NCBI RefSeq assembly: GCF_002213425.1
Contig: NZ_NJGV01000002.1
Location: 421,607-485,606 of the forward strand
Length of the DNA: 64,000 nt
Direction: 5' to 3'
Source: Herbaspirillum aquaticum
GTDB taxonomy: Bacteria > Pseudomonadota > Gammaproteobacteria > Burkholderiales > Burkholderiaceae_D
How positions within the stretch are numbered: position 1 is the first letter of the stretch; the number at the start of each line of letters is the position of its first letter. Positions 15,986-24,051 of this stretch are shown here, piece by piece. The notes under the pieces were generated by a model. It was not told the DNA's origin. It saw only the letters and a program-made list of their open reading frames with translations, and searched no databases. The position numbers were made by a program, and so were the translations under genes.

Positions 15986-18667
15986 TACCAGCTCTCTTCG
16001 CTCCATGATGATGGTCGACTGCCGGCACCGACATCCTTGTGGGTGGCGTGGGCAGCGATTACCTCGATGGTGGCGCAGGGGCGGACACCATGGTCGGCGG
16101 CAAGGGTGACGATGTCTACATCGTCAACAGCGTCAACGATACGGTCTACGAACAAGAGGGCGAAGGCTATGACACCGTCATCACCAGCAGCAACTACCTG
16201 CTCAACGCCCACATCGAGGAGCTGCGGCTGCTGGAAGGCTACCGCATCCATGCCACCGGCAACGCGCTCGACAACACGCTCATTGGCAACAGCGCCGACA
16301 ACATCCTGGATGGCGTGACCGGTGCCGACCTCATGCGCGGCGGTGCGGGCAACGATACCTACTATGTCGACAACGCCGGTGATGTGGTCAGTGAGCGTGC
16401 CGGGGAAGGCCGGGACATGGTGCAGTCCAGCGTCAGCTATCGCTTGGGCACGCAGGTGGAAGATCTCCTGCTGCTGGATTTTTCCAAGCCTGAGAAGGGC
16501 TCCGTGGATGGCAGGAACGTACTGGTCTACGGCTACCTTGACCGGCGGCGCAGGCAATGATCGCCTCGATGGTGGCAGCGGTGACGATACCTATCGCTAT
16601 GCGGCTGGAGACGGTGCCGATGTGATCCAGGATGCCGACGGCAACGATACCCTGCTGCTGGGGGAGGGGATCAGCGCCGCCTCGGCACGTACCACGGTAC
16701 AGTCGGAACGGCTCACGCTGCTCCTGGCGGGAGGCAGCGTGGAAATGGAAGCCAAGGCCGGCAAACTGGTCGACCGCATACAGTTCGCCGATGGCACCGT
16801 ATGGCATGCGCGGGCGGATGGATCCGGCTATGTCCAGATCCTGGGCGGGCCATTGCATATCACAGGTGATCTCAAGCAAGGACAGACCGTCTCCCTTGAT
16901 ACTGCGCTGGCCAAGCAGGAAGGGCCGGGCAAGGTCTCCTATCGCTGGGAACGCTCCGCCAATGGCATCGACTGGACAGTCATTGCCGGTGCAACCGAAG
17001 CACTGTTGCTGCTGAGTGCTGACCTGGTCGGGCATCGCTTGCGGGCCACCATGCAGTCGCTGCTGGAAGATGGCAAGCAAGAGAGCCTGGTCAGCGCCGT
17101 CAGCGAGACGGTAGGCAGCGCCGGTCATGGGCCTGTCGAGGCCGTGCGCATCAGCGGCGAGCTGATGCCGGGGGAGCCTCTGGCCGTCAGCAATACAGCG
17201 GTGGACATGCAACCGCTGTGGTCTGCCGATGCCCTGGGGAGTGTGCTCACACCGGCACAGGCGCCTCTGGGCAAGCTGGGCATCCCATGGGACCACCCCG
17301 GGGCGCTGGGGCGCAGCATCGTCAGCAGCTCAGGCCATGATTATCTGGCTGGTACGGCCGGCGCGGATCGGCTCGTCGGATTGCAGGGCCACGATGAATA
17401 TATCGTCAACCACGTTGGCGACGTGATCGTCGAGGGTCTCTTCGAGGGTATCGACAGGGTGTATGCCAGCGTCAGCCATACCCTGTCCGACAATGTGGAG
17501 AGCTTGACCCTGACGGGTACGATGGCCATTGATGGCAGCGGCAACGACGGCCCGAACTCGATCAATGGCAACCAGGGCGACAACCGGCTCAGCGGGGGCG
17601 GTGGCAACGATACCCTCCATGGTGGCGCCGGGTCCGACACCCTGGACGGCGGGCCAGATAACGACTGGCTGGACGGCGGCACGGGGAGCGATATCTACCT
17701 GTTCGGCCGTGGCAGCGGCGAAGATACGATCAATGAGGCCGACCGCAGTACCGCAGCGAGGGCATCGATGGATGTGGTGCTCCTGGGCCCTGGCATTGCC
17801 CAGGATGACCTGCACGTGTCCCGCAACCGCTGGGATGACCTGATCCTCAACGTGGTGGGCAGTCCCGACAAACTGATGCTTTCAGGCTGGTTTGCCGAGG
17901 CCGGGAGTGCCATTGACCAAATCAGGTTCCGCGACGGGTCGGTGTGGGATGCGGCGAAGCTGACCGAACGATCCGCAATGGCTACCCGGCATGACGATTA
18001 TCTCGTCGGAACCGCCGGTCCCGACCGGCTCGAAGGGCTGGCTGGCGATGACACCTATGTCGTCAATCATGCCGGCGACGTCATCGTGGAGAAACGCGGC
18101 GAGGGCGTGGACAAGGTCATGAGCACCGTGAGTTTCACCCTGACGCCCGAGCTGGAACACCTTGAACTGACCGGTAACGGCAACATTAATGGCCGGGGCA
18201 ATGCCGGGGCCAATCGCCTCCTTGGCAACTGGGGCCGGAACGTTCTTGATGGGGGAGCCGGCGACGATTACCTTGCCGGCGGCGGTGGTGGCGATACCTA
18301 TCTCTTCGGACCAGGTTCTGGTACGGATATCATCGACATCAATGATGGAGACGGTACGGATGATGATCGCATCAGGATCGGGACGGGCGTCATCGAGCAA
18401 CAGATCTGGCTGCGCCGGGTGGATGAGGATCTCGAACTGAGCCTGTTCGCATCGGGGGACAAACTCAGCTTCAAGGAATGGTTTGCCGACGATTCCAAAC
18501 GCTGGGACCGCATGGAGTTGAGCAACGGCAGATGGCTGGGGGCGGCTGATGTGGATGCGCTGGTCTCTGCCATGGCCGCCTTTGCGCCGCCACTGGTCGG
18601 CCAAGCGGCCTTGACGTCCAGCTATCAGACGGCCCTGGGTGCCGTCATCGCCGCAAGCTGGCACTGA
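15858..18667 (+). pseudogene. RTX (haemolysin-type calcium-binding) protein gene with two frameshifts
   Basis: GTG 15858 follows GGAG and opens one frame (VQAQSAGR, VTSLMLGAVPL). The coding signal moves to the next frame near 16018-16023 (AGTDILVGGVGSDYLDGG) and again near 16535-16545 (TGGAGNDRLDGGSGDDTY), then stays open to TGA 18667. Each switch equals one extra base. The product carries many nonapeptide repeats of the GGxGxDxLx type in at least four blocks, separated by segments such as YVVNHAGDVIVE, and ends ALTSSYQTALGAVIAASW, the kind of C-terminus used for type I secretion. As written no single polypeptide is made. Sequencing error at both sites is the main alternative. The longest intact frame would begin within 16.5 kb. 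Confidence 0.75.
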
Positions 18668-18768
18668 GGCTGCATTCTGCGGCACTCCATCTGCATTTCG
18701 TCGCATCCCGCTATCGACATGATTCGGGCCCCAGCACAATCGCTCCATCGATTTGCTGAAAGCCTGCC

Positions 18769-19182
18769 ATGTCCCTCACCCCCGTCATTGCCCTGCACCT
18801 GAGCGCCGCACTTGCCGCTGTCCTTATCGGTCCCTTCGCCTTCTGGGCCCGCCTGGGCCGCACGGTACGGCCACGGTGGCACCGTGTCCTGGGCTATGGC
18901 TGGTTGACTTGCATGGTCATCACCGTCCTCTCGGCGCTCTTCATCCGTTCGTATGACCTGCCCAACATGGCGGGCTACACGCCGCTGCACCTGCTGGTGC
19001 CAGTGACGACCTTCCTGCTCTGGCGTGGCCTCTCTGCAGTGATGCGGGGCGACATCGCGCTGCACCGGCGCTTCATGCAACGGGTCTACATCGGTGCTTG
19101 CCTGGTGGCCGGTGCATTCACCTTGCTGCCTTCGCGCTATCTTGGCCAGCTGGTCTGGGGGCAATGGCTGGGTTGGCTCTGA
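18769..19182 (+). CDS. DUF2306-type membrane protein
   Basis: 137 aa with four predicted transmembrane helices: near residues 5-27 (HLSAALAAVLIGPFAFWARL), 43-62, 71-90 and 108-130. Conserved features are the HRVLGYGW motif after helix 1 and RRFMQRVYIGAC before helix 4, the hallmark of small DUF2306/YesO-like proteins with conserved His and Arg. Function is unknown; a heme- or quinone-linked role has been imagined for such His-containing bundles but I have no evidence. It converges on the VIT-family gene, with only 4 bp between the stop codons. Confidence 0.75.
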   Translation: MSLTPVIALHLSAALAAVLIGPFAFWARLGRTVRPRWHRVLGYGWLTCMVITVLSALFIRSYDLPNMAGYTPLHLLVPVTTFLLWRGLSAVMRGDIALHRRFMQRVYIGACLVAGAFTLLPSRYLGQLVWGQWLGWL

Positions 19183-19186
19183 GGCC

Positions 19187-19897
19187 CTAGAGCGCCGCGC
19201 CGAAGAAGGAACCGATCGCCGCCGTGCAGCCCATCGCCAGCGAGCTCCAAAGACTCACGCGCAGGGCTCCCTTCCACAAATTGGCGCCGCCCGTCTTGGC
19301 AGCGACCGCGCCCAGTACCGCCAGCGAGAGCAGGGCGGCGATCACGATGGCCGGCAACAGCGTAGCCACAGGCGCCAGCACGACCACCGCCAGCGGCAAG
19401 GCCGCACCGACCGCAAAGCTCAGGGCCGAGACCACGGCCGCCTGTACCGGCCGCGCGGCCGTGGTTTCCGAAATGCCCAGTTCATCGCGCGCATGCGCAT
19501 CGAGAGCATCGTGGGCCATCAGTTGCGTGGCGACCTGGTGCGCGGTGTCCTGGTTCAGGCCGCGGCGCATGTAGATGCCCATCAGTTCGCGGTGTTCGCC
19601 TTCCGGATCCATGGCCAGCTCCTCGCGCTCCTGGCTCAGGGCAGCGTGTTCACTGTCGGCCTGTGAATGCACGGAGACGTATTCGCCGGTGGCCATCGAC
19701 ATGGCCCCCGCGACCAGTCCGGCCACGCCGGTCAGCAACACGTTCTCATGCGTGGCGTTGGCCGCTACCACGCCCACCAGCAGGCTGGCAGTGGAGACGA
19801 TGCCGTCGTTGGCACCCAGGACGGCGGCGCGCAGCCAGGAGATGGCGTCAACCTTGTGATGTTCGAGATGGAATTTGGCCATGGCACTTCTGTTCAT
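19187..19897 (-). CDS. VIT1/CCC1-family transporter (Fe2+/Mn2+ type)
   Basis: 236 aa. The start region contains EHHKVDAISWLRAAVLGANDG, the family's diagnostic first helix, and AGAMSMATGEYVSVHSQ with the conserved metal-path Met/Glu residues. Helices cluster at the N- and C-terminal ends around a charged cytoplasmic metal-binding stretch (QEREELAMDPEGEHRELMGIY). VIT1/CCC1 proteins move Fe2+ or Mn2+ out of the cytoplasm. I use ATG at 19897 (MNRSAMAKF); MAKF at 19882 has a slightly better AGAAG ribosome binding site. No Fur or MntR site is obvious. Confidence 0.88.
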   Translation of the reverse strand: MNRSAMAKFHLEHHKVDAISWLRAAVLGANDGIVSTASLLVGVVAANATHENVLLTGVAGLVAGAMSMATGEYVSVHSQADSEHAALSQEREELAMDPEGEHRELMGIYMRRGLNQDTAHQVATQLMAHDALDAHARDELGISETTAARPVQAAVVSALSFAVGAALPLAVVVLAPVATLLPAIVIAALLSLAVLGAVAAKTGGANLWKGALRVSLWSSLAMGCTAAIGSFFGAAL

Positions 19898-20175
19898 ATG
19901 CGGGTAGCGGAATGGCGCAGATTCTAGGGCGGCGCCGGCGCAAAGGCCACGACAATTAGCGAAAATGAGGGTAATTCGCATTTGTCCGGATCCATGCGGG
20001 CGCTACCCGAGCTTGCGGCGCGACGGTACTTCATGCATTCCCACGCGGATGACAGCGGTATGGAGGGCTTGGTGCAGGCGCCGGCCTATCCCTGCACCCG
20101 GGCCCGTTTGCTAATCTCGGCAGCAGGCCGGGCCGCCATCACCGATGTGCCCCGGCCGTGTCAAGGAGACCAGTC

Positions 20176-20289
20176 ATGTCAGATCGCAAGCCCAAGACCG
20201 CCATCGCCATCGTTGGCGGCATCGTCGTATTGGCCCTTATCGGGGGCATGCTCCTATTGGGCGTGTTTCAGGCATCAGGCCATAGCTGA
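20176..20289 (+). CDS. Small single-pass membrane protein, 37 aa, unknown
   Basis: ATG 20176 has AAGGAG seven bases upstream. The peptide starts MSDRKPKTAIAIVGGIVVLA, continues hydrophobic to about residue 32 and ends QASGHS. A basic N-terminus before one long helix predicts a small inner-membrane protein with its C-terminus outside. It sits alone between the VIT gene (divergent) and the persulfide dioxygenase (convergent). I do not recognise it. Confidence 0.55.
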   Translation: MSDRKPKTAIAIVGGIVVLALIGGMLLLGVFQASGHS

Positions 20290-20336
20290 ATCGCAGTGGC
20301 ACCGTTGCGATGTTCTGATGGCGCCACCTCGTCACC

Positions 20337-21212
20337 TCATACGACGTTGAGCGGAATCTTCAGATAGCGCACGCCATTGGCTTCGGCCGGCGGCATCTGG
20401 CCGGCGCGCATGTTGACCTGGACCGAGGGCAGCAGCAGGGTCGGCATGTCCAGCGTGGCATCGCGTGCGCTCCGCATGGCGACGAAGGCGTCTTCACTGA
20501 TGCCTTCATGCACGTGAATGTTGTGCTGGCGCTCTTCGGCCACGGTGGTCTCGAAGCGCAGTTCACGGCCGCCCGGCTGGTAGTCGTGGCACATGTAGAG
20601 CCGGGTCTGCGCCGGCAGCGACAACACGGCGTGGATGGAGCGGAACAGCCGGCGCGCGTCGCCGCCCGGAAAGTCGCAACGTGCCGTGCCGTAGTCCGGC
20701 ATGAACAGGGTGTCGCCGACGAAAGCGGCAACCTGGTCCGCCTCCTCCACGACATAGGTGACACAGGCCGGGGTATGTCCGGGCGTGTGCATCACGCGCG
20801 CCTGCAACTGGCCGATCTGGAAGCGTTCTCCCTCGGTGAAGAGGTGATCGAACTGGCTGCCGTCATGTTCAAACTCCGTGCCCGCGTTGAAGAGCTTGCC
20901 AAAGACCTGCTGCACCTGCCGGATATGTTCGCCGATGGCGATGCGGCCGCCCAGCTTCTGTTTCAGGTAGGGCGCGGCGGACAGGTGGTCGGCGTGTGCA
21001 TGGGTTTCCAGGATCCATTGCACGGTAGCGCCCAGCGCCGCTACCCGCGCGATCAGATGATCGGCGCTGCCGGTGGAGGTGCGCCCGGACTTGGGATCGT
21101 AATCGAGTACGCTGTCCACCAGCGCGCAGTGCAAGGTGGCGCGGTCCAGCACGATGTAGCTGACGGTGCTGGTGGCGGGATCGAAGTGGCCTTCGATATG
21201 CAGTTTGTCCAT
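20337..21212 (-). CDS. MBL-fold persulfide dioxygenase / sulfur dioxygenase (ETHE1-Blh type)
   Basis: 291 aa metallo-beta-lactamase fold. Metal ligands are visible in ETHAHADHLSAA (HxHxDH), HTPGHTPACVTY and FVGDTLFMPDYGTARCDFPGG. CHDYQPGGRE near the C-terminus contains the last His. This pattern and the partner genes match ETHE1-like enzymes that oxidise glutathione persulfide to sulfite. The start is ATG 21212 with AGGA upstream; longer readings in this frame run through the neighbouring gene's shadow. It is the last gene of a leftward set with two YeeE/YedE proteins and an ArsR-type repressor, the layout of the bigR sulfide-detoxification operon. Confidence 0.88.
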   Translation of the reverse strand: MDKLHIEGHFDPATSTVSYIVLDRATLHCALVDSVLDYDPKSGRTSTGSADHLIARVAALGATVQWILETHAHADHLSAAPYLKQKLGGRIAIGEHIRQVQQVFGKLFNAGTEFEHDGSQFDHLFTEGERFQIGQLQARVMHTPGHTPACVTYVVEEADQVAAFVGDTLFMPDYGTARCDFPGGDARRLFRSIHAVLSLPAQTRLYMCHDYQPGGRELRFETTVAEERQHNIHVHEGISEDAFVAMRSARDATLDMPTLLLPSVQVNMRAGQMPPAEANGVRYLKIPLNVV

Positions 21213-21298
21213 GGGTAATCCTGGTGTTGTTTCTTCACATTCAACTGTACGGATGACGGCGCGGGCTCGCGAGGACGGGCCACGAGCTGTCTTTTCGT

Positions 21299-21727
21299 TC
21301 ATTTCGCCTGGAAGCGCTCGATCCAGGCGAACAGCAGCATACCAGCCAGCATTGCCATCACGAACGCCAAACCCTTCAGCGACCCCATGCCCAGCAACAC
21401 CAGCGCCGGTCCCGGACAGATGCCCGCCAGGCCCCAGCCGACACCAAACAGCACGCTGCCCAGCACCAGCCGCCGGTCGATACCGCGGGCGGTGGGCAAT
21501 TGCATGGGCGCGCCCAGCAGCGAGCGGGACCTGCGCCGCGCCAGGGTGAAAGCAGGCATGCCGATGGCGATGGCGCCGGCCATGACCAAGGCCAGGGAGG
21601 GATCCCAATGACCGGCCAGATCGAGAAAGCCCAACACCTTGGCCGGATCGGCCATCCCCGAAACGATCAGGCCCAGGCCGAACAGCAGTCCAGCAGCCAG
21701 GGCGGCGAGCTTGCGCAGGCGGTTCAT
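21299..21727 (-). CDS. YeeE/YedE-family membrane protein (second half-transporter, DUF6691 type)
   Basis: 142 aa, four transmembrane helices. It contains GLLFGLGLIVSGMADPAKVLGFLD near the N-terminus (quoted in parts: LGLIVSGMADP) and VGWGLAGICPGPALV in the middle; the Cys in GICPGP is the conserved thiol used by this sulfur-compound permease family. With its partner it makes a full-length YeeE-like channel for thiosulfate or another sulfur species. Its start overlaps the partner's stop by 4 nt (ATGA), so they are translationally coupled. Confidence 0.85.
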   Translation of the reverse strand: MNRLRKLAALAAGLLFGLGLIVSGMADPAKVLGFLDLAGHWDPSLALVMAGAIAIGMPAFTLARRRSRSLLGAPMQLPTARGIDRRLVLGSVLFGVGWGLAGICPGPALVLLGMGSLKGLAFVMAMLAGMLLFAWIERFQAK

Positions 21728-22173
21728 GGAAGGGCTCCTTGCAGCCCAAGCACGTGGCGCAACAGGTAGACGCTGGCGAATCCGGCCGCCATGAAGCAGG
21801 CCGTCGCCACCGCCGAGCGCAGCGACAGGCGCGACAATCCGCACACCCCATGCCCGCTGGTGCAGCCAGCGCCGTAACGCGTGCCGACGCCTACCAGCAA
21901 TCCGGCCAGGACAATGAGCGGGATGCCGGTATCGATGCGAACGGCGGGCAAGGCCGCCACCAGCGCATACAGGGCAGGTGCCAGCAGCAAGCCCAGCACG
22001 AACAGCCAGCGCCAGCTGTTGTCCTCCGCGCGCAAGGAAAGCAGTCCGGCCACCATGCCGCTGATGCCGGCGATGCGGCCATTGCAGAGCACCAGCACCG
22101 ACGCCGCCAATCCGATCAGCAGGCCGCCGGCCAGCGATGCGCCAGGGGTAAAGGCATTCCATGCAAACTCCAT
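21724..22173 (-). CDS. YeeE/YedE-family membrane protein (first half-transporter)
   Basis: 149 aa, hydrophobic, with the signature [20 protein letters not shown] carrying the conserved Cys residues that contact the transported sulfur species. The start at 22173 ([11 protein letters not shown]) is fixed by AAGGAG immediately upstream, which lies inside the end of the ArsR gene. In BigR-type operons this pair is thought to move sulfur compounds across the inner membrane for the persulfide dioxygenase. Confidence 0.87.
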   Translation of the reverse strand: MEFAWNAFTPGASLAGGLLIGLAASVLVLCNGRIAGISGMVAGLLSLRAEDNSWRWLFVLGLLLAPALYALVAALPAVRIDTGIPLIVLAGLLVGVGTRYGAGCTSGHGVCGLSRLSLRSAVATACFMAAGFASVYLLRHVLGLQGALP

Positions 22174-22175
22174 GC

Positions 22176-22493
22176 TCACTCCTTGGGACAATAAAGTTGA
22201 TACATCAGCGCCAGCATCTCCAGCAAGCGAGGATCGCTGACCCGGTAATAGACGCGCTTGCCCTCGCGCCGGGTACTGACCACCCCCTCATTGCGCAACA
22301 CGCCAAGTTGTTGCGACAGCGTGGGCTGGCGGATGTCTAGCGTCTCTTCCAGCTCACTGACGCACATCTCCGCCTGCGAGAGCTGGCACATCAGCAGCAG
22401 CCGGTCTTCATTGGCGAGCACCTTGAGCGCTGCCACCGCTTGACCGGCAGCGTGGCGCATCGGATCGGCTTGCAAAAGGGCAGGGCTGCTCAT
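22176..22493 (-). CDS. bigR: ArsR-family repressor, BigR/SqrR-like
   Basis: 105 aa winged-helix protein. ALKVLANEDRLLLMCQL opens the fold, SELEETLDIRQPTLSQQLGV is the recognition region and TRREGKRVYYRVSD the wing. Cysteines in MCQLS, EMCVSE and near the C-terminus (YCPKE) are available. BigR/SqrR sense persulfide through a pair of thiols, and the QPTLSQQLGVLR recognition helix is typical of that branch rather than of arsenic sensors. It heads the sulfide operon, transcribed leftward from an AT-rich palindromic region. The gene symbol is by family and context. Confidence 0.82.
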   Translation of the reverse strand: MSSPALLQADPMRHAAGQAVAALKVLANEDRLLLMCQLSQAEMCVSELEETLDIRQPTLSQQLGVLRNEGVVSTRREGKRVYYRVSDPRLLEMLALMYQLYCPKE

Positions 22494-22505
22494 CGGGAAA
22501 TATTA

Positions 22506-22526
22506 TTCATAAATATATTATATGAA
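22506..22526. promoter_or_regulatory. AT-rich inverted repeat, candidate BigR operator
   Basis: TTCATA (22506-22511) and TATGAA (22521-22526) form an inverted repeat around a 9-bp AT-only centre, starting 13 bp before the repressor's start codon on the minus strand. BigR-type operators are AT-rich palindromes overlapping the promoter, so autoregulation is likely. Confidence 0.6.
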
Positions 22527-22664
22527 AATGTATATTAATTCCGTCGCGTGCTTGGTGCAAGCTGAATTGGCGATAAAAGGGGTACGGGGGAGAAAAACGG
22601 CGAGGAAGAGAGTGATAAGCGGCTGTGTTTCCGGCGCAAGGGCCATACCGACCTGCCGGACAGA

Positions 22665-22880
22665 TCAGGAAGAAGCGTGCAGCAGGTCGATCATGTGGCG
22701 GCTGGCCTGTTGGGCAGCCGCCATGGCTTCCTCGGCGAAGGAAAATGGGGCATCCTCGCCGCAGAATTGCAGTTCGCCATTGATGTAGAGATCCCAGGTC
22801 CAGCCACTGCCGGTATTCCCCGGGCATTTGAGCTCTATCCTGACCAGCTCGTCGCGATACCTGAACAGTGCCTTCCTCAT
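22665..22880 (-). CDS. Hypothetical protein, about 71 aa
   Basis: The frame encodes MRKALFRYRDELVRIELKC and later TWDLYINGELQFCGEDAPFS, then an alpha-helical tail (AEEAMAAAQQASRHMIDLL). The coding pattern is regular and GC-rich from 22880 onward. Upstream in the same frame the sequence up to 23000 looks more like a promoter region than coding, so I take ATG 22880; ATG 22988 is an alternative giving 107 aa. No family recognised. It is a small soluble protein with no obvious partner. Confidence 0.55.
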   Translation of the reverse strand: MRKALFRYRDELVRIELKCPGNTGSGWTWDLYINGELQFCGEDAPFSFAEEAMAAAQQASRHMIDLLHASS

Positions 22881-23057
22881 TGTGTCCGCCGGGTTTCTTT
22901 TGGTGTGCAGCAAGTCAGACAATGCTTGCCCCTGAGTTGCCAAAGTGTACGCTATTACCACCTTGGCAATATTGGCATTAGCTTGCATATTGTTGCGCAA
23001 ACTGTCTAGTCTACCGATGAGTAGTAAAAAATGCTGATGGGTAACCGACGGGGATCA

Positions 23058-23951
23058 TCAGGAAGGATGCGGGCCGCCCGCCAGCAGGCGATCGAGCAAT
23101 TCATCGTAGTGATGCTGCGGGGTGGTGATGGCGTAGAAGCTTTCCACCAGCTCGCTGGTCTGCCCGGCCACCACCAGGGTGCCGTTGCGCAACTCATCCT
23201 GCACCACCACTTCCGGCAGGACGGTGAGCCAGCCGCTGTCGCGCGCGATCAGGCGCAGCATGGCCATGTCATCCACCTCGGCGCGCATGCGCGGGCGGAC
23301 GTCGCTGGAGATGCAAAGGGCATCGAACTGCATGCGCAGTGCATGGCGCGGACCGGGCAGGGCCATGTCGATCCCTTCCAGGTCTTGCGGAATGCGCAGG
23401 CTGCGCGCTTCCCAGCGGTGCGCCGGTCCCACCACCGAGACTGCCTGGCTACCCAGGAATCGGCAGTGCAGGGGGCGATCCGGGTCGGAAGGAACGGTTT
23501 CATTGGCCAGTACGACGTCGAGCTGGTGCTGCATGAGCCGCTCCAGCAAGCCTTCCAGCAAGCCCGACTCCAGTGTCAGCGAGACCGAGGGGTCGGAGAG
23601 CATGGGGCGAATCCAGTTCTCCTGGTAATTACGCGACAGCGTGGCCACGCTGCCCACCCGCAAGCGCGTCACGCCGGCCGAACGGCCTTCCAGCCGGCCC
23701 AGCATTTCCTGGCTCAGGCCGAAGATGTTGTCGGCGTAGTTGAATACCAGCTGGCCGGTATCGGTCAAGCTCAGCCGGCGTCCCTCGCGCAGGAAGAGAT
23801 CTTCATCCAGCTGCTTTTCCAGCTGACGAATCTGTGCCGATACTGCCGATTGGGAAGTATGCAACTCCTCGGCCGCCCGGGTCAGGTGGCCCAGCTTGGC
23901 GACCCGCCAGAAGTAGCGTAGATGATGAAAGTTAAGCTGTTCTAGACGCAT
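23058..23951 (-). CDS. LysR-family regulator divergent from dabBA (NhaR-like)
   Basis: 297 aa. The N-terminal winged helix contains FHHLRYFWRVAKLGHLTRAA and TSQSAVSAQIRQLE, the NhaR/LysR consensus. The rest is a LysR substrate domain, with TLESGLLEGLLERLMQHQLD as a recognisable part. It is transcribed away from dabB with about 100 bp between the genes, a position normal for a LysR activator of a divergent target. In autotroph-type loci the DIC transporter is often next to a LysR gene; the effector here is unknown. Confidence 0.85.
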   Translation of the reverse strand: MRLEQLNFHHLRYFWRVAKLGHLTRAAEELHTSQSAVSAQIRQLEKQLDEDLFLREGRRLSLTDTGQLVFNYADNIFGLSQEMLGRLEGRSAGVTRLRVGSVATLSRNYQENWIRPMLSDPSVSLTLESGLLEGLLERLMQHQLDVVLANETVPSDPDRPLHCRFLGSQAVSVVGPAHRWEARSLRIPQDLEGIDMALPGPRHALRMQFDALCISSDVRPRMRAEVDDMAMLRLIARDSGWLTVLPEVVVQDELRNGTLVVAGQTSELVESFYAITTPQHHYDELLDRLLAGGPHPS

Positions 23952-24051
23952 CGTTCGTATTTATCAATGAATTCGTTCTGATAAATGTAATTTACAGAAC
24001 GATCAATGGCAAGCATCATGGCCTTATTCACTATGCATGAGGTTTCTTGTC

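Noticed and set aside
15858..16560. Programmed ribosomal frameshifting to make the RTX protein
   Set aside because: Two separate shifts in the same direction with no slippery heptamer or obvious downstream pseudoknot; mutation or sequencing error is simpler.
17529..18300. Tandem repeats in the RTX gene as a CRISPR or satellite array
   Set aside because: The periodicity is codon-based nonapeptide coding for calcium-binding turns, with degenerate nucleotide sequence and no spacers.
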